This document shows, one piece after another, positions 9,282-18,523 of a DNA stretch of 57,844 nt. Position 1 is the stretch's first letter. Every line of letters begins with the position of its first letter. The notes beneath the pieces were generated by a model. The model was not told the origin of the DNA. It worked only from the letters and a program-made list of their open reading frames with translations, and did no database searches. The stretch lies in contig NZ_CADO01000009.1 in the NCBI RefSeq assembly GCF_000285275.1, positions 1 to 57,844 on the forward strand, written 5' to 3'. The DNA comes from Acetobacter pasteurianus subsp. pasteurianus LMG 1262 = NBRC 106471. GTDB lineage: Bacteria > Pseudomonadota > Alphaproteobacteria > Acetobacterales > Acetobacteraceae. Both the position numbers and the translations under genes were made by a program.

Positions 9282-11000
9282 TTAGTCTTCGCCGTCTGTG
9301 TTACGACGACGGATAGCTGCACCCAGGATATCACCCAGGGAAGCGCCGCTATCAGCAGAGCCGTATTCGTTGATGGCCTGCTTGTCTTCTTCCACTTCAC
9401 GGCCCTTGATGGTCAGAGCCAGCTTGCGGGCTGCACGATCAACAGAGATGATCTTCGCATCCACGCGTTCGCCAACTGCAAAGCGTTCCGGACGCTGTTC
9501 TGCCTTATCACGGGCCAGTTCAGCGCGACGGATGAAGCCGGTCAGAACATCATCAACCTTCACTTCGATACCGTTCGTCTGAACAGCGGTCACGGTGCAG
9601 GTTACGATGGAGCCCTTCTGAACGCTGGCAAGCGCATCGGCTGCCGGATCTTCCTGAAGCTGCTTGATGCCCAGAGAGATACGTTCTTTTTCCACATCCA
9701 CATCCAGAACCTTGGCTTTGACAACCTGGCCCTTTTCGTAGTGCTTCATGGCTTCTTCGCCCGGTTCGTCCCAAGACAGGTCGGACATGTGAACCATGCC
9801 GTCGATGTCTGCAGACAGACCGATGAACAGGCCGAACTCGGTGATGTTGCGGATTTCGCCTTCTACGGTGGAGCCAACTTTGTGCTCTTCCGCAAACTGC
9901 TCCCACGGGTTGCGCTGAACCTGCTTGAGGCCCAGAGAAATGCGGCGCTTGGCGCTGTCCACATCCAGAACCATCACGTCCACTTCCTGAGAAGTTGCGA
10001 CGATCTTGCCCGGATGGACGTTCTTTTTCGTCCAGGACATTTCGGACACGTGCACCAGACCTTCAACGCCCGGTTCCAGCTCAACAAATGCGCCGTAATC
10101 GGTGATGTTGGTCACACGGCCCGTGAAGCGTGCACCCGGCGGGTACTTCAGGGCAACATTTTCCCACGGATCAGCTTCAAGCTGCTTCATGCCAAGGGAG
10201 ATACGCTGTGTTTCCGGGTTGAAGCGGATAACCTGCACGCGCACCGGCTGGCCGATCTGCAGAGCTTCGGACGGATGGTTGATGCGCTTCCATGCAATGT
10301 CGGTCACATGCAGCAGGCCGTCAACGCCGCCCAGATCAACGAACGCACCGTAATCGGTGATGTTCTTGACCACGCCATCCAGAATCATGCCTTCCGTCAG
10401 GCCCTGGATCAGTTCGCTGCGCTGTTCAGCACGCGTTTCTTCCAGAACGGCACGGCGGGACACAACAATATTGCCACGAGCGCGATCCATTTTCAGAATC
10501 TGGAACGGCTGAGGCACACCCATCAGCGGGCTGACATCACGCACGGGGCGGATATCTACCTGGCTGCCGGGCAGGAACGCCATGGCGCCACCCAGATCAA
10601 CCGTGAAGCCACCCTTCACACGGCCATAAATAGTGCCGTTGACGCGGTGATTGGCTTCGAAAGCCTTTTCCAGGCTTGTCCAAGCTTCTTCACGACGTGC
10701 TTTTTCACGGGAAAGGACAATGCTGCCATCGCGATCTTCATATCGTTCAACATACAGTTCAACGATATCGCCAGGCTTAACTTCCGGCTTTACACCCTGA
10801 GGTGCAAATTCACGCAGAGCAACGCGGCCTTCGCTTTTCAGGCCGACATCAACAATAGCGTAATCATCGGTCAGACGAACAACGCGGCCACGAACAACGG
10901 AGCCATCAAAGCCCGTATCACGGCCAAGGGTTTCGTCCAGAAGGGAGGCAAAATCTTCACCGCGGAAGTGATCCGCAGTTTGGGTTGTGGCTGAAGCCAT
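9282..11000 (-). CDS. rpsA: 30S ribosomal protein S1
   Basis: A 572-residue S1 with six consecutive S1 RNA-binding domains. The repeats are visible as recurring ITDYGAFVDLGG / ITDYGAFVELEPG / ITEFGLFIGL segments followed by VKAKVLDVD-type strands. S1 unfolds mRNA on the 30S subunit and aids initiation. Start MASATTQTADHF at 11000. Upstream lie cmk and aroA on the same strand, as in many proteobacteria (aroA-cmk-rpsA), but 284 bases separate cmk from rpsA and this gap contains its own candidate promoter. Two tandem terminators close it. Confidence 0.97.
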   Translation of the reverse strand: MASATTQTADHFRGEDFASLLDETLGRDTGFDGSVVRGRVVRLTDDYAIVDVGLKSEGRVALREFAPQGVKPEVKPGDIVELYVERYEDRDGSIVLSREKARREEAWTSLEKAFEANHRVNGTIYGRVKGGFTVDLGGAMAFLPGSQVDIRPVRDVSPLMGVPQPFQILKMDRARGNIVVSRRAVLEETRAEQRSELIQGLTEGMILDGVVKNITDYGAFVDLGGVDGLLHVTDIAWKRINHPSEALQIGQPVRVQVIRFNPETQRISLGMKQLEADPWENVALKYPPGARFTGRVTNITDYGAFVELEPGVEGLVHVSEMSWTKKNVHPGKIVATSQEVDVMVLDVDSAKRRISLGLKQVQRNPWEQFAEEHKVGSTVEGEIRNITEFGLFIGLSADIDGMVHMSDLSWDEPGEEAMKHYEKGQVVKAKVLDVDVEKERISLGIKQLQEDPAADALASVQKGSIVTCTVTAVQTNGIEVKVDDVLTGFIRRAELARDKAEQRPERFAVGERVDAKIISVDRAARKLALTIKGREVEEDKQAINEYGSADSGASLGDILGAAIRRRNTDGED

Positions 11001-11182
11001 GTGTAACTGTTAACCTTGGGCCTGCCTGCAATGGGCAAGCAAGCTATTCCTGCGCCCCGCATCATGCGGCACGGCTTACCTGGCATGTCTATAGGGGCCA
11101 TCCCCTGTAGCCTTTTTGCCAAGCCTCAAATCAAAATAAAAACAAACCTGCAAGGTACGCAGTGTTTGATCATGCACAGACA

Positions 11183-11224
11183 CTGTGTACAGGCCGCTTG
11201 TCAATACAAACCACCTGTGCACAG
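11183..11224 (-). promoter_or_regulatory. Inverted repeat around a TTGACA in the rpsA leader region
   Basis: Arms CTGTGCACAGG and CCTGTACACAG (minus strand) form an 11-bp dyad with one G-T pair, separated by 20 bases that contain TTGACA (TGTCAA at 11199-11204). It lies about 180 bases upstream of rpsA. It could be an operator over the rpsA promoter or a hairpin; no good -10 hexamer is obvious, so this is tentative. Confidence 0.35.
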
Positions 11225-11284
11225 CCTGAAAACTGCCAGAAAAACGGCATTACGTTACCAGTCTAACACAATTCCGCAGAATTT

Positions 11285-11938
11285 TTATTCTGAGATTCCA
11301 GCGAGTCGTTCTCTTACAATCTGCAATGCTTTTGCCAAAACGGCATCTGCTTCAAGCGCATCTGTTTCGATCACATATGCGTCATCCGCTACAAGCATGG
11401 GGGCGGATGCACGCCCGGCATCTGCCTCATCCCGCGCACGGAGGGAATCTTCCAGTCCTGCTATACGCGTTGGGGCATCAGGAGCATTCCGGTCACCACC
11501 AAGTTGCAAAAAGCGGCGTAAAGCCCGTGTGCTGGGGGATGCTGTAATAAACAACTTTACGTCTGCATCCGGAAAAATGGCAGTACCAATATCGCGCCCA
11601 TCCAGCACGGCCCCTTTTGCCTGCGCAAACCGGCGCTGTGTTTCCACCAAAGCCGCGCGCACTTCTGGCTGTGCCGCCACTTTACTGGCAGCCTGCGCCA
11701 CTAGGGGTGTGCGTAAATCTGGTCTTTCCAAATCGGCTGGCAACAACTGTGAGGCAAATTCCTGCGCGGGAGAAGCCGGATCCTGCCCCGCATCCAAGGC
11801 CAAGCGCCCAACTGCACGGTAGAGCAAACCTGTATCCAGATACGGCAGATGCAAAGCTTCTGCCAACCTGCGCGCCAATGTGCCTTTACCTGCGGCGGCA
11901 GGGCCATCCACTGCGATAACTGGGCCGCCTCGTGTCAT
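11285..11938 (-). CDS. cmk: Cytidylate kinase
   Basis: A 217-residue (d)CMP kinase. The P-loop is AVDGPAAAGKGTLARRLAE at residues 9-27; LPYLDTGLLYRAVG and LDGRDIGTAIFPDADVKLF are the CMP-binding and lid-side motifs of the family. It phosphorylates CMP and dCMP with ATP in pyrimidine nucleotide synthesis. Its ATG overlaps the aroA stop by four bases, so aroA-cmk is a coupled operon. Confidence 0.95.
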   Translation of the reverse strand: MTRGGPVIAVDGPAAAGKGTLARRLAEALHLPYLDTGLLYRAVGRLALDAGQDPASPAQEFASQLLPADLERPDLRTPLVAQAASKVAAQPEVRAALVETQRRFAQAKGAVLDGRDIGTAIFPDADVKLFITASPSTRALRRFLQLGGDRNAPDAPTRIAGLEDSLRARDEADAGRASAPMLVADDAYVIETDALEADAVLAKALQIVRERLAGISE

Positions 11939-13284
11939 GCTACAAACCCCGCGCCAATGCTGTTCATCAGATCTAGATACTGTGGAAAGCTGGTTTCGAT
12001 AAAAGAGGTATCATCAATTTCCACAGGCTTTTCAGCCACAAGCCCCATAACAGAAGCGCTCATGGCCAGACGGTGATCCATGTGGGTTTCAACCTTCCCG
12101 CCGCCGGGGATATGACCAGCCGTGCCGTACACAACCATGTCGTTTCCTTCCACAGCGGTGCGGACACCATTGTTTTCCAGCAGCGCTACGGTTGCGGCCA
12201 ACCGATCGCTCTCTTTCACCCGCAGTTCTTCAACTCCGCAAAAGCGCGAAACGCCTGATGCATAAGCCGCGGCAACGGCCAGCACCGGATATTCATCAAT
12301 CATGGAAGGTGCACGTTCTGGTGGCACTTCCACACCTTTGAGGGCGGAGGCACGCACACGCAAATCCCCTACGGGTTCTCCGCCTTCTGTGCGTGCATTC
12401 AAAATTTCAAGCTGGGCGCCCATTTCCTGCAATGTGGTAAACAATCCGGTACGCAATGGATTGAGCCCCACCCCAAAAATGGTGATGTCCGACCCAGCCA
12501 CCAGCAGCGCCGCAACAAGCGGAAAAGCAGCGGATGAGGGATCACCCGGCACGGCAACATCACGCGCCACAAGGTTGGGCCGCCCCTGCAAACGAATAAT
12601 CCGGCCACCATCAGGCGTTTTTTCTACGGAAACGTCTGCCCCAAAATGGCGCAGCATGTTTTCAGTATGGTCACGCGTGGCAACTGGCTCTTCTACGCGT
12701 GTTTCACCTACCGCATTCAACCCGGCCAGCAATACGGCAGACTTAACCTGCGCAGAAGCAACGGGAAGGCGATAATCCAGCGGCTTGGGGTCTGCCAGAC
12801 CACGAATGGCCATGGGTAAACGGCCGCCCTCACGCGCAAGGAATGTGGCACCTGTTCCGGCCAGCGGGTCCATAACGCGCTTCATGGGCCTGCGGCGAAG
12901 GCTGGCATCCCCTGTCATTACGGATGTCATGCCGTGGCTGGCCAAAATGCCGGAAAGCAAGCGGGCGGCCGTGCCAGAATTGCCCATATCCAGCACGTTA
13001 TCGGGCTCTTTCAACTGGCCAACACCTGGCCCGCTTACACGCCACTGGCCCGGCCCTTCCTGCACGGCATCTGCCCCCAAAGCACGCATGGCTGCGGCCG
13101 TGCACAACACATCCTCACCTTCCAACAGGCCAGAAATATGCGTGGTTCCCTTGGCAAGGGATGCAAACATGAGGGCACGATGGCTGATAGACTTATCTCC
13201 CGGCACCCGGATGGAGCCGGAAAGAGGAGCTTGAGCGCGAGAAACCCGTAACGGGCGGGTGGAAGATGTGGTCTGCTGTGTCAT
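11935..13284 (-). CDS. aroA: 3-phosphoshikimate 1-carboxyvinyltransferase (EPSP synthase)
   Basis: A 449-residue enzyme of the shikimate pathway joining phosphoenolpyruvate and shikimate 3-phosphate. Key segments are SIRVPGDKSISHRALM near the N-terminus, MGNSGTAARLL, the GDASLRRRPMKRV motif, ASAQVKSAVLLAGL, and KESDRLA near the C-terminus. The RPMKRV and TRDHTENML spacing resembles class II enzymes, but the PEP-site motif has the usual Gly (NSGTA), not the Ala of the tolerant CP4 enzyme. The frame is open to 13398; ATG 13284 gives the family length. It is divergent from the FYDLN-protein gene. Confidence 0.95.
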   Translation of the reverse strand: MTQQTTSSTRPLRVSRAQAPLSGSIRVPGDKSISHRALMFASLAKGTTHISGLLEGEDVLCTAAAMRALGADAVQEGPGQWRVSGPGVGQLKEPDNVLDMGNSGTAARLLSGILASHGMTSVMTGDASLRRRPMKRVMDPLAGTGATFLAREGGRLPMAIRGLADPKPLDYRLPVASAQVKSAVLLAGLNAVGETRVEEPVATRDHTENMLRHFGADVSVEKTPDGGRIIRLQGRPNLVARDVAVPGDPSSAAFPLVAALLVAGSDITIFGVGLNPLRTGLFTTLQEMGAQLEILNARTEGGEPVGDLRVRASALKGVEVPPERAPSMIDEYPVLAVAAAYASGVSRFCGVEELRVKESDRLAATVALLENNGVRTAVEGNDMVVYGTAGHIPGGGKVETHMDHRLAMSASVMGLVAEKPVEIDDTSFIETSFPQYLDLMNSIGAGFVA

Positions 13285-13527
13285 ACCTTGTTCATTCCGG
13301 CGTGTGGGGCGGCAAGTCAATCCGCCAGAAACCATAAAAACTGCTTTCTGCTGCCAGAAAATGCATTTGTTCTGCAAGTCGGGTTTGACAGGACACAAAA
13401 CACAATGGCATTTGGCGTCGCCTTATAGTCTGGTTCGATTCCACCTCGCGTTGCGGGAAGGTATCGGCCTTCTTTCCGGGGCATCTGTGCCCCCCAATCT
13501 GACTGCTCAGGATCGACAGGTAGCAAG

Positions 13528-13863
13528 ATGTCTCAGCCCGATCTCGGCACCAAACGCGTCTGCGTCTCCTGCGGTGCCCATTTTTATGATCTAAACCGCA
13601 CTCCTGCCGTATGCCCCAAATGTGGCACGGAACAGCCCCCACTGGTGCCCCGTTTGCGCCGGAATTCTGATACCCTGTCCAACACCCCGGCAACAGCGGC
13701 CCCCGCCAAGAAACCCAGTGAAGATGATATCGATCTGGATACAGATGCGGATACAGATGCCGATGACGTGCTGGAAGATACCGCCGATCTGGATGACGAT
13801 GATGATGATGACATCAGCTCCGATATTGATGTCAACACCGATTCGGACGAACACGATTCCTGA
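13528..13863 (+). CDS. FYDLN acid-tail protein (TIGR02300-type)
   Basis: A 111-residue protein typical of alphaproteobacteria. Residues 9-42 form a small zinc-ribbon-like domain with CVSCGAHFYDLNR and CPKCG, and the C-terminal half is extremely acidic (runs of Asp and Glu). The function is unknown. The position divergent from aroA is conserved in the group. The aspartate codons form a low-complexity GAT/GAC run near 13735-13815. Confidence 0.9.
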   Translation: MSQPDLGTKRVCVSCGAHFYDLNRTPAVCPKCGTEQPPLVPRLRRNSDTLSNTPATAAPAKKPSEDDIDLDTDADTDADDVLEDTADLDDDDDDDISSDIDVNTDSDEHDS

Positions 13864-13890
13864 TCTGCTGCCATAAACACGGCAAAGAAA

Positions 13891-13912
13891 AAGCCCGCCT
13901 TTTGGCGGGCTT
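13891..13912. terminator. Bidirectional terminator between the FYDLN gene and folB
   Basis: Arms AAGCCCGCC and GGCGGGCTT with a TTTT loop, T runs on both strands, located between two convergent genes. Confidence 0.92.
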
Positions 13913-13936
13913 TTTTATGAAGATCTCATCAAATTT

Positions 13937-14338
13937 TTACGCAGGTGTTGAACGTCTTTCTATTTCCACGCCAACGGCTTCGATTTCTTCAAAAACATCC
14001 AGCTTTTCAATCCGTACCCGCACCACCTTCACACGGTTATCTGCCAGCACACCGGCCGCAATACGTTCTGCCAGCGTTTCTACCAGCCTGACATGCCCCT
14101 CCGCCACAATCTGACGCACCAGCACGACCACCTGCTCGTAGGAAACTGTGCGGCTTAGATCATCCGCACCGATTTCCAGATCTGTGCGATCATCCACCCC
14201 GAATGAAACGGATACACGAATACGCTGCGATACCCCCTGTTCGTGCGGAAAAACACCGATATTGGCATCCAGAATCATGTTGCGGATAAACAGGCGGCGC
14301 AAAGGCGGCTGATCCGCCCATGGAGCAAAAACAGCCAT
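13937..14338 (-). CDS. folB: Dihydroneopterin aldolase
   Basis: A 133-residue FolB-type protein beginning LFIRNMILDANIGVFPHEQ, the characteristic start of the fold, and ending with VRVRIEKLDVFEEIEAVGVEI. It cleaves dihydroneopterin in folate synthesis. It is last in a run of minus-strand genes with the SDR gene four bases upstream, supporting a pterin link for that neighbour. Confidence 0.9.
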   Translation of the reverse strand: MAVFAPWADQPPLRRLFIRNMILDANIGVFPHEQGVSQRIRVSVSFGVDDRTDLEIGADDLSRTVSYEQVVVLVRQIVAEGHVRLVETLAERIAAGVLADNRVKVVRVRIEKLDVFEEIEAVGVEIERRSTPA

Positions 14339-14341
14339 TTT

Positions 14342-15142
14342 CTATTCTTCCAATACAGCACCGGCAGACAACGCCGGAGACCATTGTAAATGCTGCCCAC
14401 CATCCAGCGCCAGCATCTGCCCTGTTACAGAGGGTAAAGCCAACAGCGCCAGTGCGGCGCGCGCAACTTCTTGCGGCGATGTGCCATGCCCCAAAGGCAC
14501 AGAGGCACATTGCCGGGCAAACTGTTCTTCTGTCTGCCGCGTACTTGGCAGTGCTGGCCCGGGGCCTATGGCATTCACACGTATGCCCTTAGGGGCCAGA
14601 GCCAGCGCCATTGTTTGTGTTAACGTCCACAAAGCGCTTTTAGACACCGTATAGCTGACAAAATGCGGCGTAAGAGACCACACGCGCTCATCCAGCATAT
14701 TCAATATCATGCCTTGCGCCGTTTCTGGCAGCGCCTTGGCAAAATGCTGCATCAGCACAAATGGGGCACGCAGGTTGGGTTTTAGGTGCGCCATCCAGCT
14801 TTCACGCGTGGCATTGTGCCATTCATCCCGCTCGAACGTAGAGGCATTGTTGACCAGCACACCTAGCGGCCCACCCAAGGCAACTGACGCCTGTTCGACC
14901 AGAGGTTCCACCCCTTCCTCGCGCGCCAAATCTGCTTGCAACAGGCAGCTTTTCTGCCCACACGCGTTAATAGCGGCTGCCGTTTCCTGCGCATCTTCCT
15001 GGCCTGAGCGATAGTGAATTGCCACATCAAAGCCAGCCTGTGCCAGCCCCAAAGCTATGGCACGCCCAAGCCGCGCCCCTCCGCCCGTTACCAACGCACG
15101 ACGGGGAATGGCCGCAGAAATGGGAAAACCATCCAGTGGCAT
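14342..15142 (-). CDS. SDR-family oxidoreductase, pteridine-reductase-like
   Basis: A 266-residue short-chain dehydrogenase/reductase. The nucleotide-binding motif is VTGGGARLGRAIALGLA, followed by NNAS, and the catalytic Tyr and Lys are in VSYTVSKSALWTL. Sequence flavour (IHYRSG after the second strand) and the neighbouring folB suggest a FolM/PTR1-like dihydropterin reductase, which is an inference. The frame is open to 15166, but ATG 15142 follows AAAGGAGG by about eight bases, deciding the start. Confidence 0.82.
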   Translation of the reverse strand: MPLDGFPISAAIPRRALVTGGGARLGRAIALGLAQAGFDVAIHYRSGQEDAQETAAAINACGQKSCLLQADLAREEGVEPLVEQASVALGGPLGVLVNNASTFERDEWHNATRESWMAHLKPNLRAPFVLMQHFAKALPETAQGMILNMLDERVWSLTPHFVSYTVSKSALWTLTQTMALALAPKGIRVNAIGPGPALPSTRQTEEQFARQCASVPLGHGTSPQEVARAALALLALPSVTGQMLALDGGQHLQWSPALSAGAVLEE

Positions 15143-15162
15143 CGTATCAGCCTCCTTTATCG

Positions 15163-15768
15163 TCATGCAGGGCGCCGTGCGCCCAGTGCTGCGGCCAGAG
15201 TGCCATCATCCAGCACATCCAGCGCCCCACCCATGGGCACGCCTTGCGCAACACGGCTGACGGTTACACCACCATAAGGCGCAAGCTGATCCATAAGCCA
15301 ATGCATGGTGGTGGCCCCTTCTACCGTTGCGCCTAATGCCAGAATAATTTCGCGCACTGTGCCTTTGTTCAGCTTTTCAAACAGCGGGGCTACGTCCAGA
15401 TCTTCCGGCCCAATACCCGCCAACGGAGAGAGTGTGCCGCCTAAAACCTGATACACACCCCGGTGCACACCAGCACGCTCCAGCGCCCACAGATCACCCA
15501 CCGTTTCCACAACACAGATCAAACCCTGATCTCGCAAAGGATCAGAGCAGATATGGCATGGATCTATCGTATCCAGATTACCGCAGGATGAGCAGGTTTT
15601 TATGGCATTGCCTGCCCGCTCCATTGCGTGCGCCAGAGGCGCAAGCCGGGTTTGCGGTTCTTTCAGCAAATACAGCGCAACCCTGCGCGCAGAACGCGGG
15701 CCAAACCCCGGCAACCGGCCCAAAAGCCGGATAAGCTGCTCTATTTCCTGCCCACCCATACCGGACAA
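15163..15768 (-). CDS. recR: Recombination mediator RecR
   Basis: A 201-residue RecR. It has the N-terminal helix-hairpin-helix LLGRLPGFGPRSARRVAL, a four-cysteine zinc finger (CSSCGNLDTIDPCHIC), a Toprim domain (CVVETVGDLWALERAG) and the C-terminal Walker-B-like region. RecR acts with RecF and RecO to load RecA on gaps. The first codon here is TTG (15768); an ATG three codons later is the alternative. It sits directly after ybaB, as in many bacteria. Confidence 0.95.
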   Translation of the reverse strand: MSGMGGQEIEQLIRLLGRLPGFGPRSARRVALYLLKEPQTRLAPLAHAMERAGNAIKTCSSCGNLDTIDPCHICSDPLRDQGLICVVETVGDLWALERAGVHRGVYQVLGGTLSPLAGIGPEDLDVAPLFEKLNKGTVREIILALGATVEGATTMHWLMDQLAPYGGVTVSRVAQGVPMGGALDVLDDGTLAAALGARRPA

Positions 15769-15790
15769 TTCTGTTACTCGCTCCGCTGTA

Positions 15791-16117
15791 TCAGAACGGC
15801 AGTTTCATGCCGGGCGGCAGGTTGAGGCCACCGGTCACTTTCTGCATTTCTTCTGCGGCTTTTTCATCCAGCTTTTTGCGGGCATCTGCACAGGCAGCCA
15901 CGATCAGATCCTGCAGCATTTCCATTTCTTCCGGATCTGCCAGTTTGGGATCAATTTTAATGGAGCGCATGTCCCCTTTACCACTCAGCACAACCTGCAC
16001 CATGCCTGCGCCAGCTGAACCTTCAATGTTCATGGCTTCCAGCGTGCTCTGCATTGCTTCCATTTTGGACTGCATCTGCGTGGCCTGCTTCATCAATGAG
16101 GCAAGATTTTTCATCAA
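15791..16117 (-). CDS. ybaB: YbaB/EbfC nucleoid-associated protein
   Basis: A 108-residue member of the YbaB/EbfC family that binds DNA as a dimer. It starts [20 protein letters not shown] and contains the conserved [21 protein letters not shown] strand region. It lies between dnaX and recR, its standard place. Confidence 0.93.
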   Translation of the reverse strand: MMKNLASLMKQATQMQSKMEAMQSTLEAMNIEGSAGAGMVQVVLSGKGDMRSIKIDPKLADPEEMEMLQDLIVAACADARKKLDEKAAEEMQKVTGGLNLPPGMKLPF

Positions 16118-16213
16118 CTATCCCTTTATTCTCAAACTGCCCTGTTGCTGGCAGCCTGTTGCTATATGTCACACCACACAGCCTGAGGGGCGTGCATTAC
16201 CTGCTCACCGGAG

Positions 16214-18211
16214 TCAGTCTGGAGACATGCCCGGATCATAGGGCCGTTCATCATCATCCAGAAACTCTGCATCCAGCGGTGCAAAAAGCAGCTCGGGCAC
16301 AGGTTCTTCTGGCGGTAGGCCGTAATCATCCAAACCGTGATCACGCACTTCGCCCAATTCCGCATCCGGGAAAAACTTGAGAATGGCTTTTACCAGCGGA
16401 TGCGCTTCAGCTTCCTTACGCCGAAACTGGATGATCTCAGCGCCTTGCGCATCCAGCGTAGGCTCGCCTTCTTCTTCCGAAAGGCCGACCCGCCAAGACA
16501 TACCCGTGGCGCGGTCCAACACTTTGCGAAGCTCTTGCGCGGCACCAGCGGGCACGTGCTGCTCAAACCGCAACACAATATGCCCGGGCGCAAAGGACAC
16601 CAGATGCGCTGCATGCCGAAGCTGCCCATGCAGAATGGCTTCTTTCTGATCCTTCACCAAAGCCACGGCTTCTCGCCATGTGCGCGGATGAGGTAGAGCT
16701 TGCGGCTCAACAGATGGCATAGGCACCGGGGCCGCTACTGGCACGGCAGCAGAAACACTTTGCCCACCACTAACCATACGCAACGGCGGTGGCTGATGCC
16801 CTGCAGAAACAGATGAGGCTAGCACAGCAGAAGTTGTCCCAGCAGAAGGCGCTCCAGAACTTGCACCCACACTTGGCGCAGTTCCTCCCTGCCCTGCAGA
16901 ACCTTCCGCCCCAGAAAGACGTTTTATTAAATCTTCTGGAGATGGCATATCCGCCACGTAGCATAGGCGAATAAGCACCATATCTGCGGCAGCACGTCTA
17001 TCAGATGCAGCTTCTACTTCCTGCATCCCCTTTACCAGCATCTGCCACGCCCGCATAAGCACCGGCACTGTAAAGGTATCCGCCATATGCGTGCCGCGCA
17101 CACGCTCGGCTTCCGGCATATCTGCCGAATCGCGCAGGCTGGGCACAGCGCGCAAGCGGGAAACCGTGTGCACCAGTTCCAGCATATCCCCCAACACAAG
17201 GCCGGGATCTGCGCCACGTGCGTATGCTGCATCCAGCAGCGCCAAAGCCTGCTCTGGCTTACCAGTCAGCACGGCTTCCAGCAGATCGAACACCACTTCC
17301 CGATCCGCCAAACCCAGCATGTCACTGATAACCGTGGCGCCAATAACGCCATCTGCATCAGTCTGCCCCGTGCCCTGCGCTATGGCCTGATCCAACAAGG
17401 AAAGCCCATCACGCACCGAGCCATCAGCCGCCCGCGCCACCAGTGCCAGTGCATCTGATGACAGGCGCACATGTTCTTTTTCTGCAATGCAGGAAAACAG
17501 CCCCACCAGTTCAGATTGCGGAACACGACGCAAATCAAACCGCTGGCAGCGTGAAAGCACCGTTACCGGCACTTTCCGCAGTTCTGTGGTGGCAAAAATA
17601 AACGTAACTTGTGCTGGCGGCTCTTCCAGCGTTTTGAGCAGCGCATTGAAGGCATTGCGAGAAAGCATATGCACTTCGTCAATAATAAAAACCTTCATGC
17701 GCCCCTGCATGGGGCGGAAACGCGTGGCCTCTATTATCTCGCGCACATCATCCACGCCCGTGCGGGAGGCAGCATCCATTTCCAGCACGTCCGGGTGCCG
17801 GTCATTCAGGATGGCTACGCAGTTTGCACACACACCGCATGGATCTGCCGTTGGGCCACCTTTGCCATCTGGCCCAATACAGTTAAGGGCACGCGCAATA
17901 ATACGGGCCGTCGTGGTTTTGCCCACACCACGCACACCTGTAAGCATAAACGCATGCGCCACCCGCCCCAGTGCAAACGCATTACGCAGCGTGCGCACCA
18001 TTGCTTCCTGGCCAATCAGGTCATCAAATGTGGTAGGGCGATATTTACGGGCCAGCACCCTGTATGGCGATGCGGCCTGATCCTGCTGCGTTGCGGGGAG
18101 CTGTTCTGGTGCCTGTTGGGCTGGCTCATCACCAAACAGACCGGGGCCTTCCATTTCAGGATTAGGGAGTCCCTCATCCTGAGGAAGCTGCGCGTCTGTG
18201 TTGTCGCTCAT
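16214..18211 (-). CDS. dnaX: DNA polymerase III subunit gamma/tau
   Basis: A 665-residue clamp-loader ATPase. Residues 33-260 hold the AAA+ core: YRPTTFDDLIGQEAMVRTL, Walker A GVRGVGKTTTARI, a four-Cys zinc module (CIGPDGKGG, CGVCANC), Walker B IIDEVHMLS and the SRC sensor. The middle is Ala/Pro/Ser-rich and the C-terminus is tau-like. It loads the sliding clamp and links polymerase cores. The frame is open to 18355, but ATG 18211 follows AAGG and the earlier codons overlap the SRP RNA. No obvious A-rich slippery sequence for producing a gamma form was found. Confidence 0.95.
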   Translation of the reverse strand: MSDNTDAQLPQDEGLPNPEMEGPGLFGDEPAQQAPEQLPATQQDQAASPYRVLARKYRPTTFDDLIGQEAMVRTLRNAFALGRVAHAFMLTGVRGVGKTTTARIIARALNCIGPDGKGGPTADPCGVCANCVAILNDRHPDVLEMDAASRTGVDDVREIIEATRFRPMQGRMKVFIIDEVHMLSRNAFNALLKTLEEPPAQVTFIFATTELRKVPVTVLSRCQRFDLRRVPQSELVGLFSCIAEKEHVRLSSDALALVARAADGSVRDGLSLLDQAIAQGTGQTDADGVIGATVISDMLGLADREVVFDLLEAVLTGKPEQALALLDAAYARGADPGLVLGDMLELVHTVSRLRAVPSLRDSADMPEAERVRGTHMADTFTVPVLMRAWQMLVKGMQEVEAASDRRAAADMVLIRLCYVADMPSPEDLIKRLSGAEGSAGQGGTAPSVGASSGAPSAGTTSAVLASSVSAGHQPPPLRMVSGGQSVSAAVPVAAPVPMPSVEPQALPHPRTWREAVALVKDQKEAILHGQLRHAAHLVSFAPGHIVLRFEQHVPAGAAQELRKVLDRATGMSWRVGLSEEEGEPTLDAQGAEIIQFRRKEAEAHPLVKAILKFFPDAELGEVRDHGLDDYGLPPEEPVPELLFAPLDAEFLDDDERPYDPGMSPD

Positions 18212-18282
18212 GCCTTGCCCGAAGAAAAAGTTCACGCCTTGTTTTATATGCGAAACACGTGCCGCATTGGCGGAAAATAACG

Positions 18283-18382
18283 GGTGGAAAGCCGAACAAT
18301 GACCCGGACGAAACTTACCATGGCTGCTTCCTTCCGGATCTGACCGGGTTGGCAAGGTATCCGTCCACTGCCGACTTTCCGC
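18283..18382 (-). ncRNA. ffs: Signal recognition particle RNA (small, 4.5S type)
   Basis: The minus strand contains the universally conserved SRP loop core GTCAGATCCGGAAGGAAGCA with the following AGCCATGGTAAG, as in bacterial 4.5S RNA. The ends pair through GGAAAG (18375-18380) and CTTTCC (18286-18291), giving a hairpin of roughly 100 bases. It lies just upstream of dnaX on the same strand. Exact ends are estimated from the terminal stem. Confidence 0.93.
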
Positions 18383-18523
18383 TTTTTACATAACACTAAA
18401 TGGGTGCGTATGCCAACCCTGTGTAGTAGCCACCAAAGCCCGTTGCTTTACCTTCTGGCCATGAACAGGCTAAAAACAGCACACCCCAGAAGCACAGACC
18501 TGTGTATTAAGAGAGTTTTGCGC

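Noticed and set aside
9270-10994. 574-codon open frame on the plus strand opposite rpsA
   Set aside because: It mirrors the rpsA gene almost end to end. The six S1 repeats on the minus strand are unambiguous, and the plus-strand translation shows no recognisable motif; it arises from rpsA codon bias.
13735-13815. Short GAT/GAC-rich repeat as a possible tandem-repeat element
   Set aside because: It simply encodes the acidic tail of the FYDLN protein; no regular repeat unit or flanking copy is seen.
16214-18211. Slippery A-run in dnaX for a programmed gamma product
   Set aside because: The only A-rich candidate, in the AEKEHV region, lies within the AAA+ core and lacks the AAAAAAG heptamer and a following hairpin.
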